Assembly (NCBI GenBank): GCA_008477525.1 | Contig: SPDT01000007.1 | Span: forward strand, 1,488,001-1,552,000 | Direction of reading: 5' to 3' | From: Hypomyces perniciosus | Taxonomy: Eukaryota > Ascomycota > Sordariomycetes > Hypocreales > Hypocreaceae | Length of the DNA stretch: 64,000 nt | In this document: positions 1-12,100 of the stretch, piece after piece | How the letters are laid out: each line of letters begins with the position of its first letter | Numbering within the stretch: the stretch's first letter is position 1 | Notes under the pieces: model-generated | The model's database searches: none | What the model saw: only the letters and a program-made list of their open reading frames with translations | What the model was told of the DNA's origin: nothing | Program-made: the position numbers and the translations under genes

Positions 1-291
1 GTTTATGATTTGATTACTGGCATATATGTGAATATGGATAGATCTGTTTCGAGATCCGCGACTGGTTGGCGTTGGATGGGTATCGCGTCGCCCAGGGAGT
101 CAGAGGGACTTCCGGCTTTTGCATAGGATAAAATTATGGGGGGTGGGGGGATTCGGGGGCCTTTGGGAGAGATATAACAATGGATTGAATGAAATGTATG
201 ACGAAGCAGAACAAGTCTGCTTGTGAAGAGTATTATCACATTAATAACCATCAAGTATAAATATCCAAATATTCCCTCATTGTCCCACTTC

Positions 292-1654
292 TCATCTCTT
301 CAAGCGACTCGATCGCCTGCGGCCGATGTTCTCTATCTCTTCAGATTTCACAGGCTGTTCCTCCTTCTTCAGCGCCTTGGTCCGCTTCCTCTTGCTAGGC
401 GGGCCTTCTTCCTCATCCTGCTCCGGCTCTGCTTTGATCTCCACCATTTTCTTTCGTGGCCTCTTGGCTGCTTTCTTCTCCTCTTCGGGCTCAGTCTTCA
501 CAGGCTCCGCTTTGGCCCCAGCAACAACCGCACCCGTCTTTTTCTGCACTCCGGGAGCATAACAACTCGTCCGCCCACCAACTGTGATAAAGGCCAATTT
601 CTCTCCGTTAGGCAGCTTGCTCGCTTGCCCTTTGCCGCCCTTCCCCCACCTGTAGTTGAAGAGCCAATGGTCTGGGAATTCGTCCGAGTCGCCGAGCTTG
701 TCCACTGCCGTTTGGCAGACGTACCGAATCGCTTCGTAGATGTTTGTAATTTCAGCATCACTAAAGCTATCAGAGTACTGCTCCGGGTGCACCTTAGCCT
801 GGTAGAGGGTTTCGTCGGCGACCCAGTTCCCGATGCCGCTAATCATAGCTTGGTCCAGGAGGAGGGCCTTGACGGGTACGTGGCGGGACTTCATTTTGCC
901 GCGAAAGTAGGCCTCTGTGAAGATGTCCTTGTCGACGACGGGATCGGGGCCGTTTTCCACAAGGGGTGAGTGTTTGCGAATAGATTCGCCAGGACAGTTG
1001 ACGAGCCTGACACGGCCGAATCGACGAGCGTCAGTGAACGCGACTTCGACTGGGGACTTGTCTGTAGTTGAGATGTGGAATTTCCAAAATTTGGGGGGCC
1101 ATTGAGCGATATCGCTTTCTTTCATTTTCTTGTAGTAGTTTGTGTAGGCAGTTTTTTCTCCTTTGATGTGAACCCAGCCTTGGCAAATGTGAGTGTCTTG
1201 CAAACGAGCAATGCCAGGCGAACCAACGTACCGGTCATGCCGAAATGCATCACAAGATGAGGAGGGCTGTCCAGTGTGATCCTTTACGTTTATTTAGCCA
1301 GATTTCGCATCCAATGTGTTGAAGGGACTATCGCTTACCAGAAATATTTGCCTTGAGAGCCTGCTGACACCACCTAGGAAACATCAGGCTAGGGAACCTG
1401 CGGTAATGAGCGGACGCTTTTTCATACCTTCTTCCCTTTCAAGGCGGCCTCGACTTCCTTGCCGCTGGTTCCAACTTTTCCAAAGACATTGCCATCATCT
1501 ATAGCGGAGGCGTTGGCTATCGTCTTTCCCACCAAACTAAGGCGGAGGAAGTGCACAATCCGTGCAACTATGTTTGGCGTTAATCATGAAAAAAGAGCTG
1601 CTTTGATAAGGGGTGTAGGGTGGGAGAATACATGCCTTCAGCAATCTCTGGCAT
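292..1654 (-). CDS. Formamidopyrimidine-DNA glycosylase (Fpg/MutM family), five exons
   Basis: Base-excision-repair glycosylase/AP lyase that removes oxidised bases, expected in the nucleus. Exons, 5' to 3': 1654-1636, 1567-1428, 1373-1339, 1281-1232 and 1178-292, giving a 376-residue protein. The start fits the family because the N-terminus reads MPEIAEV, with the catalytic Pro right after the initiator Met and a Glu next to it. A Lys in GSQGKYFW (about residue 61) sits where the family has its beta-elimination Lys. HFGMTGW and DARRFGR are family motifs. The helix-two-turn-helix is ISGIGNWVADETLYQAKVHP, about residues 194-213. The bacterial C-terminal zinc finger is missing; FITVGGRTSCYAPGVQKKTG resembles the 'zincless finger' of plant and fungal Fpg. 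The last 90 residues are basic and low in complexity (nuclear-localisation-like). Intron 1 uses a GC donor. Family call is firm; exons are inferred from reading frame and homology. Confidence 0.9.
1568..1635 (-). other. GC-AG intron (intron 1 of the Fpg gene)
   Basis: The exon ends ...GCT GAA G and is followed by GCATGT rather than GT. The acceptor is CATAG before TTGCACGG. Only this donor restores the conserved MPEIAEVARIVHF reading. The nearest GT, five bases further on, gives the wrong phase. Confidence 0.75.
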
Positions 1655-4039
1655 TTTCTGTATTTCTTCGCCGTAAGGAAGATGAATATTTTTCAGAACT
1701 ATATACCCCGTTCAGAGTATTCTATTCTATAAGATGAAGAATAACGGTTACGAACAGTTCGGCACGTCGTCAGTCGCGCCCTTCACTGCCCTCTTGAGGC
1801 ACGCCTCAACGCGAAATCCCGTGATCGCTTACTCATCGAAAATACGAACTTTCAACGCCTGCAAAAAAGTATCCCTGCTGGATCTCGAAATGTCTGTTCA
1901 AAAAGTTTTTACTGATAAGAAGCTAACTAGTATTGGATCAAGTACGAAGTACAGAGTAATATTAAGCAGGTATATCCATTGATAAAGGCAAATCTATCCA
2001 CCTGGAACAAAGCTGGAGGTTGGGTATCACGTGCACATGCATGTGAGAGAAAATACAAAGACCCACATAAGCAACCCCACTCGTGGGTAGAAAAACATTT
2101 CGCGCGGAAGCTTTTCTTTCGCAAACTTCCATCTTTGCACATTCGCAATGCAGAGCTCCAAGGTAAGCCACCAACCATTTCTTCGCCTCGCAGCACAGCC
2201 TTCGTCCTGTTCATGATGACACGATAAACCACACAAACTAGAGTCTTTGACCACTTGGAATGAAAACTCTGTTTATTGCACGTCAGTCTGAACGACCATG
2301 GACAGCTCGCACAATTTTTTCGCACCAAACATTGGGCTCTTGTGCTAACCATCGTCTAGGTTCTCAGCGCCAAGTGGCTGGTGATTACCTCGTATCACGG
2401 CGAGCTCTTCAGCGCATAAGATGTGAACAATTGGTACGTGTAATTCTACTTCGTCGACCCCACGCACCATGATGATCATTCTTTTACAATATACGCTGGA
2501 AATTACCGGCTGAGATTTTCCTTGAAGATATAAAATGGCTATAACTGATTGCACTTTATCACACTGTCTTGTCTTGATTTGTCTTGGTGACATTGGCTAA
2601 CATTGTGTGTCAGAATCAACCGACAAGGTATGCAGTCTTGGTTTTCTTCCAACCCCCTTCGATTAAATGATGAAGCGGCACTGGGCTCCGACAAAAATCA
2701 CATGAGCTAGAGACGCCACTTTGCGGCAGGCCTAGAAAACCTCGCCCACTGATTCGGCACCATCTTCTTGCGATGCGAACGAAAAAATTGCACGTCCTCG
2801 GGACTAACAGGATGATGATAGTGTCTAACGATGTTCCCCCATAACTCTGTTTGATAACAGTACTGCTCCCAGTAGTGATGATAATGGTAAGCTCCCCTCA
2901 TCCATCTTTTCACATCTCAAACATCGTATGATGATTTTAGATGACGAGTCTTATCCGGGTTTCCGATGCAGACAACATAACCTATTTACCATTCATGCAT
3001 TACCTGATCCATGATGTTCTCATATTCCCATTATTTGATTCATCTTTCTGTACCGCTGCTAACGGAAAGCAATAGATGCAATGGACTTGATCCAATCGTG
3101 AACAAGTTAGTTCGCCCAAATTTTCTATACCCCGTTCGAGCGTTTCCATGATGAGCTCGAATAAACAATGACAAGCATATGTCTGAGCTTCATGCGACGA
3201 AGACACATTATTCTAAACTGATTCGCAACATTACACAACACGACTTGATCTGAGTCATCGACCATTTCACTAACCAGTGAAAAGTTTGCTTGTCCAATGT
3301 ATGATTCATGTCTTGCACTCTTTATCAAGGTGAGCAAACACGTCTTTTTCACACACCATCTTTTGCATGATGTTACAATATCACGACGGTCAACTTAGCC
3401 ATATGCGTTGATGACAACTGCCTGTGACAAGGCACCTTTCCCTGACAACCCTTCTACTCTTGTTTTAAACGAATGACCTGGTTTGGCATAGCGCTAATTT
3501 AGTCATTGCTAGGTATATTATCTTGCGGTCTTAGTCTGATTGACGTCGCAATGTTTCCCGCTCGTGATTCTTTTTTCTAAATATAATCCGTTGTTGAGAA
3601 CTGCTTAGTGGCGTCTCTGACTGTTGTCAGGAACGATCGATTTACACACTGTGGTCATGCATGCAATCTGTGACTGATAGATTGAAGATGCTGTGGTTGA
3701 AGGCATTCTTCCAACACACTTCACATAACCATGACTGTTAGAATTCAGGTACCTAAATATACTGCCCTGAGTTCAATGTAAAATGAATTGTTGAATATAT
3801 CTGTGTCCATGCCATACGGGCTGATGTCCGTGTTATGATGCCAGTTTCTTCCATACATGTCGCATCAGACCATATCTATGCCAGTAAACTGGTATCCAAG
3901 TCCTCGCAGTTTCTACTCGAATACGGAACTCGTGACTTGGAGTGATAAACAAACATCTTGATTCAGATGTCAAAAGTCATTATTCGTTGCCAAGAAAATA
4001 TCTACATGATATCCCAATTTTCATCCATATCTAAAAAGC
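1655..4039. other. Gene-free stretch, 2.4 kb
   Basis: I recognise no protein in any frame; the open frames are short (under 145 codons) and have no family motifs. It contains one TACGAAGTA motif (1943-1951) and an ATCACGTGC E-box-like site near 2025. It holds the Fpg promoter and the 3' side of the sulfite reductase gene. Confidence 0.6.
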
Positions 4040-7000
4040 TTAGTAAACCTCGAGGACATATCGGCCTTCTTCCTTCAGCCTCTCAATCTCCTTCTTAGGA
4101 TCAACCTTCTTCCCCGACGCCTTCGCCTCCGCCGCAATAGCCTCCTGCAAGACCTCTGTCACGTCTGGCACAGGCCACGTCGGGCCACACAGATAAAAGC
4201 TTCCGCCATCCTTGACGTAAGCCTGCACAATGCTGTCCAGCGTCTCTCGCATTCTATCCTGGATGTAGATCTTCTGCGGCTGGTCTCGCGAGAAGGCGCT
4301 GCCGACGAGAGTGACCACGCCCGCTGCGAGGTAGGCTTCCCACTCCTCGCCGTAAAGGTACTCCTCGCGCTGATGTCGCGATCCGAGGTACAGCAGGATG
4401 GAGCCGATTTCTTTGCCCTGAGCCTTCTGCATGGCGCGGTACTGCACGAATGCGCGGAAGGGCGCCAGACCCGTACCCAGACCGGCCATGATGAGCGGCG
4501 CGGTGTCCTTAGTAGGCAGCTTCATGACGGAGGGCTTGACGGATGCGGTGACAGCGGCGCCGGGTTGGAGGCGCCTGAGGTAGTTCGTGGCCTGGCCGAT
4601 ACGCAAGCGGCCCTTGGTGTCGACCCAGTCAACGACAACGATCATGAGCGCAACGGAAGTAGGTGTCACGGCCTGCGCCGAGGCGATGGAGTATTCACGG
4701 CGCTTGAGCGGGCTGACGATCTTGATCAGATCGTGGAAGCTAGGGCGAGCGGAGGTGAACTCCTGCAGGATGTCGACGTAAGTGACGGTGTCCACCTCGG
4801 TGCGACGCTTGAATTCCGCGGCGCCGTCGGTGCCACCGAGAGCTTCAAGTTGCTTCTTCTCAGTCTCGTCTGTGGCGAATTCAGCCAGGGCTTCGTAGAA
4901 ACGCTTGGGGGGCTTGCCGAGGATGTCGATGTTCTGAATCAAAGCCTGGTAGACGGTGCGGACCTCGAGGACGGCAGGGTCCTCGCGAGACGGCACCTGG
5001 ACGATCTCGGCAGGGTTGAGGCCGTAGAAGGCAATGAATTCGTTGACCTGCTCCTCATCGTTCTCGGCGTGAATGCCCAATGCCTCGCCAATCTTGTATG
5101 TGAGACCAGAGTTTCCAAGGTCAAACTCGATGTGGAAGATATTACGGTCGTAATCAAGTGGGGTCAGACGACGGTTCTCCTTGACGCGGATGGTGGCAGT
5201 CTTGACTGGCAAATCCGGTCTTAGGCTGGTCTGGGTGCCGTAGGCTTCCTTGAAGACCAAGCCCTTGGCTGCAGCCTGCCAATCTCGGAGTTGCAGCGCT
5301 TCCTCTGGATCTTCCTTCTGGAAGGCAACGAAGCTATTGGTCTGGATTGAGGTTGGGAGATGAGGCTCCACAAAGTCAGCAGCGACCTCGGCCCAAGTAG
5401 CCGGCACCTCGAGCTTGGTCAGTGACTGATCAATAGAGTTAAGGGCCTCTGGTAGGGCGGTGGCGCTGCCCTCAACCAGCTTTCCGGTCTCCTCTGGAGA
5501 GAGATCCGGCAACGCAATCTTCAAGAAGGCGATCTCGAGAAGGAGCTTCGTCAATGAGGGATCCTTCTCAAATGCAGGCGAAGCGGAAGTGTCCAGAACA
5601 AAGATGCTAATTTGTCTCTCCTGCACAGCCTTCCGGAAGGCAACGGGAAGTCTCTTGTCGACCTCAGCCTCCTTGAAGTTTGGCAGTCTCAGGAGAACCT
5701 TGCCTCCATCGACCACGCTTTTCAGCACGTCAACGTCCTTCAGGACCTTCTCGTCACCGACTACCACAACGTCGGCCTCGGTCACATCATATGGGGCCTC
5801 CAGGGCTATCTTTGATGCGCGGAGGTCGGTCCGTATGATGCCTCCCTGAATGAGGTTGTCGTGTGCCTCGTGCAGATGAACGTTGGTGGTTGACTCCTTG
5901 GACAAGAAAACACCGATAGCGGCGGGAGAGTTGATCGTCACGGAGTTGTCGACATCCCAGAAGGTGAATTGCTGGGTCTTGACCAGCGAGGGCAGAGGCT
6001 TCGCCTCATCCTCATTACCGAAGATCTTGTGCAGGGTGTTGACTAAGCCCTGGGGAGTCAATGACTGAGCGGGCGTATACTTGATATCCAGAACCTCAGG
6101 CTCCTTCTCAAACTTGCCAGAGAAGGTGATGGCGGTGAGGACATCGCCGTACAGTGCTGACTGGGTAGCCTCATCCTCCAAGGCGACCTCGTTGATGACT
6201 TGGCCCAGTACTGCAATGGAGCGGGTTGAAGCCGGAAGGGCCTTGAGGAAAGCCTCCTCGATGAAGGGCCGATACACGCGCACATTGATAACGCCGACCT
6301 TGGCACCATCGGTGGCGAGTTTGCTCAAGGTCAGCTTAGCGACCTGAGACTCGACGCTGCCAAAGGCAACCAGGACGAGATCGGGGGTTTCGTGGCCATA
6401 GTACTCGAAAGGCTCATAGACGGTGCCAAGCTCATCGTTGAAGAGCTTCAGAAGCTCCACTGCCTTTCCAGCGGTGTCAAGGCGCTGGTTCAGCTTGCCG
6501 GCCTCGGAAATGAGCTTGTTGTACACGTCCGCAACACCGGTCTCGCTCAAGGCATCGACAACCCGTAGGGTTTCCCTCGCCAGACGGACTCCATCGTAGA
6601 CATGAAGAGTGGGGAGGACAGTGGCGAGGATGGTGGAGAAGAGAGACATGTGCTGGGCTTCATAAGAGGACGAGCTGGCAACCAGGCCCAAGCCAAGGTC
6701 CTCGGCCAGTCTCAAAGCGGCATCGTAGTTGGAAACGAGGCCGTTGCTGGAAGTGTAGTCTGCCGCAGCAACATGAGCCACAAATGGGCTTGAGAGGTTG
6801 TAAAGAAGCGAGAGTTGGTCAAGGGCTCCACGCAGCTGCTGCAAGCTACCCGAGGGAGCGAGCAGTGTCTGGGGAATGTGTCGCTTTGTGACGTCAAAGT
6901 CAGGGGAGAAGATGTATCCTAGGGCGAGGGCACCAGCGCCGGTTCTCGTTTGGAGCGGCAGAACTGTGGGAGCATATCCGTGGACGTTCTTGTTCTCCTC

Positions 7001-7252
7001 AGCAGCCCACTGCCTGGCGGCAACATCGAGGTCAAAGGTTTCGGGCGAATAGGAGAAGATCTTGTCAGAGAGCTTGTATGCAATCTGCTGGACCAGGAGT
7101 TGTGCCGTCACGTATGTTGGGCCGGATATGGAAGAGAGAGCCACTGGTTTGCCGAAGGGAAGACTGGACGACAACTTCTCAACATCAGAAGCGTTGCCCT
7201 TGGGGATGGCAGCAACAGCTCCACCACCTGATTCTTGGGCCTTGAACTGCAT
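4040..7252 (-). CDS. MET10: Sulfite reductase [NADPH] flavoprotein (alpha) subunit
   Basis: FAD/NADPH electron-donor subunit of assimilatory sulfite reductase, which passes electrons to the sirohaem beta subunit to make sulfide for cysteine and methionine. It is one uninterrupted frame of 1070 residues. The first ATG is at 7252; the open frame runs five codons further up but only from a TTG. The N-terminal half resembles the pyruvate-ferredoxin oxidoreductase-like region of yeast Met10 and has no flavodoxin (FMN) domain, as expected for the family. The C-terminal half is a ferredoxin-NADP reductase module: a cytochrome-P450-reductase-type FAD domain from about residue 680, the FAD motif RREYSIAS near 850, the NADPH motif GLGTGLAPFRAF near 920, LYLGSRHQREEYLYGEEW, and the terminal aromatic Tyr (YVLEVY). 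Length matches Met10 (about 1035 residues). It is divergent from the copper ATPase. Confidence 0.95.
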   Translation of the reverse strand: MQFKAQESGGGAVAAIPKGNASDVEKLSSSLPFGKPVALSSISGPTYVTAQLLVQQIAYKLSDKIFSYSPETFDLDVAARQWAAEENKNVHGYAPTVLPLQTRTGAGALALGYIFSPDFDVTKRHIPQTLLAPSGSLQQLRGALDQLSLLYNLSSPFVAHVAAADYTSSNGLVSNYDAALRLAEDLGLGLVASSSSYEAQHMSLFSTILATVLPTLHVYDGVRLARETLRVVDALSETGVADVYNKLISEAGKLNQRLDTAGKAVELLKLFNDELGTVYEPFEYYGHETPDLVLVAFGSVESQVAKLTLSKLATDGAKVGVINVRVYRPFIEEAFLKALPASTRSIAVLGQVINEVALEDEATQSALYGDVLTAITFSGKFEKEPEVLDIKYTPAQSLTPQGLVNTLHKIFGNEDEAKPLPSLVKTQQFTFWDVDNSVTINSPAAIGVFLSKESTTNVHLHEAHDNLIQGGIIRTDLRASKIALEAPYDVTEADVVVVGDEKVLKDVDVLKSVVDGGKVLLRLPNFKEAEVDKRLPVAFRKAVQERQISIFVLDTSASPAFEKDPSLTKLLLEIAFLKIALPDLSPEETGKLVEGSATALPEALNSIDQSLTKLEVPATWAEVAADFVEPHLPTSIQTNSFVAFQKEDPEEALQLRDWQAAAKGLVFKEAYGTQTSLRPDLPVKTATIRVKENRRLTPLDYDRNIFHIEFDLGNSGLTYKIGEALGIHAENDEEQVNEFIAFYGLNPAEIVQVPSREDPAVLEVRTVYQALIQNIDILGKPPKRFYEALAEFATDETEKKQLEALGGTDGAAEFKRRTEVDTVTYVDILQEFTSARPSFHDLIKIVSPLKRREYSIASAQAVTPTSVALMIVVVDWVDTKGRLRIGQATNYLRRLQPGAAVTASVKPSVMKLPTKDTAPLIMAGLGTGLAPFRAFVQYRAMQKAQGKEIGSILLYLGSRHQREEYLYGEEWEAYLAAGVVTLVGSAFSRDQPQKIYIQDRMRETLDSIVQAYVKDGGSFYLCGPTWPVPDVTEVLQEAIAAEAKASGKKVDPKKEIERLKEEGRYVLEVY

Positions 7253-9157
7253 ATTCGAGAGATCCAATCAAGGCTTGGTCTTTAACAAGAGATAGAAAAG
7301 TATGCTCTTATCCCGGCCAAGGAGCCTGTAGACTCTGGAAATGGAGATCAGGACAATAGAAGAGCAGCAATCCAGGAGGAGAAGAGAAGGGAGGCCCGAG
7401 GAAGAAAAATAACACATGAAGCGATGGCCCGAAGGTGACAACCAGCCGCAGAGGGACTGGTAAGGCTCCATTTTTTTAAAACTCCCACGAATTCCAACGC
7501 TCTCCAGCTTCCGATATTGGTGCTCTGAACAAATTGTTGATACACGGACAGAATCACGCAATTCGATTAGACTGCATTAAGTTTAGCGTCGATGATGCCA
7601 CCCGGCGAATCTACACCGAAGAGCCGGATGACCCGCTTTTCAGTCCGGGGGCCGGCGCTGGTTGGTCCGGAGCATCGGGCTGGCCATGAGAGAGACACCA
7701 CCGACTTCCGACGAGATAATCTGGGGATAAACTCTGTATGTATTATTATGCTGTGTCGGAAGTCGGAAATAGGACCTATCTGGCCTGAACACCTTGCAGA
7801 AAATATGTGAGAGGTATTGCGCTGACAGGTGGAACTCGACAGCCTGTTGGAGGGCGCATGCGGAAAAGTAAAGAATCTCAGCTGTAAATGAACCTATCAC
7901 CACGCAGTGTCTCGCTCGAGACGGTAATGTTTCTCCCGTGCTCCACCGTTGCTAAGCTTCAGCTTCCGACAAAGATGGTGACGGCCTTTCAATGCATCCA
8001 TGCAATAATGGCTCGGCGGCTTGTCATAGTACTCGAAAACGTCTGGGATGTACGAAGTACTCCGTATCGTCTGATCATTTGTCATTAGCCGCATCCGGTA
8101 TCGTTGCATCTTGAAAACTCTGGGGACGACATGTTGCGTAGAGACCAGAGTTCAGCAGCACAGTAGCGGCGGTCCATAAAGACGCTGAGGTGTCGTATCG
8201 ATTGCTCTATCATCATATTGAACCCGGATGCAAACCTGATTTCAAAGCATGAGCCCTACGCTATTTGCAATAATAGCGCATGAATTCCAAATCTTTGAAA
8301 TCACGAGTGGTTTGGTGACGTGTTGATAATGTTTATAGAAAAGTCCTTGTGACCCCCGCCTATCTGGAAAGGAAAGGTGTCATCACGTGATAGAAACCGT
8401 GGGAGGTCATATTAACGTGCAGATCGCCAAGATGGCCTTTATGTTTGGTCGTCTTTCCATCAAAGTGACTGACTGGCCGCACAAATCTCGCAAAAGGACT
8501 AATGCCAAGTCACGATGAGTCGAATCAGAGGACCTTCCACCAACGATCCAGCATCGCAATCCCGGATAGATGTTTGGGGGCCGAAGGGCGATCGATAGTG
8601 AGCAGCAGTATGGGCTCTCCGTCCAAAACGTCGCCACTAATGAGTGATGCCGAAGATGAATGGAGAGCTCTTGAATCTGGATCGCAGACGGCAGGAAATA
8701 TCAGGAATAATAAGCCTTATCGCTTATCATTATGAATCAGCCTGCGGGAACTAATGCGCCATTCATTCAGCCGAGTGATTTTCGCCGGTTGGCAGCAACT
8801 TCAACCTCTCGGTCCTCTCCGATACTATGAGAGGTTTGTGCGGATTTTAGCGTCACATGTATAGTGCACTGCAGGCGTGCAGAATTAATAACTACCGCAG
8901 GTAAGAACGAACATTTAAGAATCTTACGTTCTTCTTTCTTCGTCCTTCTTCATCTTACTCTGCTATTTTTAATCCGGGCTGCCATCTCAAATTTTTGCCA
9001 CATTATTTCTGGCGACATTCGGCCACCTCCTTTCACTTATTATCCTTCTCGCCGCCATCACTATCACCACCTATCCATCAATCATATATTTCCGCTGCGC
9101 ATCTGTGCATTATCTTGCATCTCATTCACTGCCGCGGTCAGGCGTGCAAACACGGCC
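7253..9157. other. Divergent promoter region, sulfite reductase / copper ATPase
   Basis: A 1.9 kb intergenic stretch without recognisable coding sequence. It holds the overlapping motif pair TACGAAGTACTCCGTA (8051-8066) and the 8-mer palindrome TCACGTGA (8383-8390). The last 294 bases are open in frame with the ATPase and are treated as 5' leader. Confidence 0.6.
8383..8390. promoter_or_regulatory. TCACGTGA palindromic E-box-type site
   Basis: A perfect 8-bp palindrome. CACGTG is the core bound by bHLH factors such as Cbf1, which in yeast acts with Met4 on sulfur genes. It lies about 1.1 kb upstream of the sulfite reductase ATG and 0.77 kb upstream of the ATPase ATG. Function is inferred only. 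Confidence 0.35.
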
Positions 9158-12100
9158 ATGTCCAACACAGTTACCACGTCCTTCCTCCTGGGAAACCTTC
9201 ACTGTCCATCATGTGTGACTCTGATCAAGAATCTCCTGCAGGAGACCTACGGTAATAAGATCCTTTGGGTGTCACCCAACGTGGTGACCTCTATTGTGAC
9301 AGTGGAGCACGATGACCACTCTTCCGATTTTGTTCGCAGCATGGGAAAGACTCTTGAGGACGTCGGCTTTGAAATCTGTGGCGTCGACAGCACTGCTAGT
9401 ATCCCTACAGAACTTGACAACAACGCTGCCATGCAAACAGGCGAAACCAGCTGGGCCATGTCCCACGCAAGCGAATCGTTTGGCGGGTGGCCCAGCGTAT
9501 GGGGTCAAAAGCAACCATCCTCGACTCTGGAAGCCACCAAAGCTGCCCATCTGGATAACTGTGAAGCATGCAAGCTGGTGCTTCCTCACGAACAAGAGGA
9601 GACAGACAACACCCAACGGGACCTCAAACGATCCTTCTCATCAGCCAGTATTAGCAAAAGTCCGACACATCATGCGAGTCCACTGGACGGCATCGTCACT
9701 GATGATGGAAGTACAACTTCTTGGCGGGCAACGATTTCAGTTGGTGGCATGACCTGCGCAGCTTGCGTCACTGCCATAACCGACGAGATTCAAAAGCTAT
9801 CCTGGGTCTCCAAGATCTTCGTCAACCTCGTTGGAAACAGTGCTACGGTTGAATACACAGGCTCGGATCGCGCTAAAGATCTTGTTGAGGCAATCGAAGA
9901 CCTTGGGTACGATGCTATGATCGATAAGGTCGTCAACCTGAACGAAGAAAAGGGTCCAGCAGATGAACGAACGGTAGAGTTCAAAATCGACGGTATATTC
10001 TGTCCGCGCTGCCCTGAGAGGATTACCCGGACTTTGAGGAGCTTTAGTTCGCACCGCGTCCAGATCCTCCATGAGCCATCGATTGAGCACCCATTCCTCA
10101 AACTACGCTACGTCCCCGATGCCCCTCGCTTCACCGTCCGACACATACTGCAAAGTATTGAAGCCACAGATCCGTCCCTCCATGCCAAGATATATCACCC
10201 GCCGACGCTAGAGGAGAGATCAAGGGCCATAAGAGCGAAGCATACTCGTCAACTTCTATATCGGGTGATCCTGTCCGCCATCATTGCTATCCCGACATTC
10301 GTTCTCGGCATTGTTTACATGACTCTTGTCCCTGATTCCAATCAAACTAAACACTACCTCATGAAACCATGGACTTCCGGTCTCAGTCGCCTTGAAGTCA
10401 TTCTATGCGCCTTGGCAACTCCTGTTTACTTCTTCGCAGCAGACGCTTTCCACACAAAGGCCATAAAAGAATTGAGAACACTCTGGCGACATGGTAGCCG
10501 TGTTCCAGTAGTCCAAAGGTTCTACAAGTTCGGAAGCATGAATATGCTCATGTCGCTTGGGACAAGCATTGCATACATTTCATCAGTTGCACAGATGTTT
10601 GCTGCTGTGGCTAATGGGGACACTGACGTCCCCGAAGACCGTTTCTACTTTGACGCTGTTGTTTTTCTCACGCTCTTCCTGCTTTCGGGAAGACTGATTG
10701 AAGCATACAGCAAGTCGAAAACCGGCAATGCCGTGGAGGCACTGACAAAGCTTCGCCCAAATACTGCTCTTCTTATTGAGCAGGACAAACTACAGGGACA
10801 AATCACGACCACCATCCACATGGATCAGCTGGAGCATGGCGATGTGATCAGAGTACCCAACGGCTCATCACCACCTGTGGACGGTGTGATTCTCAGTGGC
10901 GGAACGAACTTTGATGAATCGAGTCTAACTGGCGAGTCCCGCCCTATCAAGAAAGGACCAGGTGATGAAGTGTTCGCAGGCACCATCAATAAGGGGTCGG
11001 CGGTGACGGTGCATGTTACTGGGACTGGTGGGAAATCAATGCTTGACCAAATTGTCGAGGTAGTCCGGGAAGGACAAACCAAAAGAGCACCGATGGAGCA
11101 AGTAGCGGACCTCCTGACATCCTATTTCGTCCCCGTTGTTACTCTTATCGCGATTACCACCTGGGCGGTTTGGATGGCTCTCGCCTTCACACGCAAGGTC
11201 TCTGATGAGGAGCTGAGTACTCCACGTGGCTCGGCTGCCTTTGCCTTTCAATTTGCTATTGCTGTCTTCGTCGTTGCCTGTCCGTGTGGGCTAGGACTGG
11301 CAGCCCCGACAGCTATTTTTGTCGGCGGCGGCCTTGCAGCGAAAAACGGTATCCTAGTTAAAGGTGGCGGTGAGGCTTTCGAGAAGGCAAGCAAAGTCGG
11401 ATGCGTCGTTTTCGACAAGACCGGCACGCTTACTGTTGGCGGAGAACCTCAAATTACCGATTCAGCCTTCTTCCCCGACGGCGAAGTTGATGGCATTGAC
11501 AAGCAAACTCTGTTGTCTGGGCTAAAAGCGACGGAGGAGAACAGCAGCCATCCCATCGCTAAAGCCATCGTGAGCTTTTGTGGCACAAGCACGGAAGCTG
11601 TGGAGCTCGAAAATGTCGATGAGCTGTCCGGAAAGGGCATGAAGGCGACCTACAAGCACCGGCAGCTGGATATTGCCGTTGGCAACGAAAAGCTCATGCA
11701 CGATCTCTCGGCTTCGTTGACTGGGCATGTCCGGAGTCTTCTCGAGGCCTGGAAAAGAGAGGCGAAGTCGGTTGCTCTTGTGGCGATGAAGCCTCGCGAC
11801 GGAACCGCCTGGACTCTTGTTGCCGCTCTCTCCATATCTGATCCCATTCGCGACGAGACAGTCCCCGTTATTGCGGCGCTGCAGAAACGCGGGATGCAAG
11901 TCTGGATGCTCTCAGGAGATAACGTGACTACCGCCCAAGCCGTTGCACAGCGAGTAGGAATCCCAGAATCGAATGTGCTTGCTGAGGTCTTGCCATCTGA
12001 AAAGGCGGCGAAGATTAGCTACCTCCAAGCCACGATCCACGCCAGCGCAGGGCGCAGTCACGAATACGCCAGCCGTCGTGCCATGGTTGCCATGGTCGGT

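Noticed and set aside
223..969. 248-codon open frame opposite the Fpg gene
   Set aside because: Antisense shadow of exon 5; Leu/Arg/Phe-rich with no motif.
4373..5224. 283-codon open frame antisense to sulfite reductase
   Set aside because: A mirror of a GC-rich coding strand; no family features, while the opposite strand is a complete known enzyme.
8864..9157. Long N-terminal extension of the copper ATPase
   Set aside because: In frame and open, but low-complexity leader-like sequence (His/Tyr/Ser-rich) with no family similarity; the first metal-binding motif follows the Met at 9158 closely.
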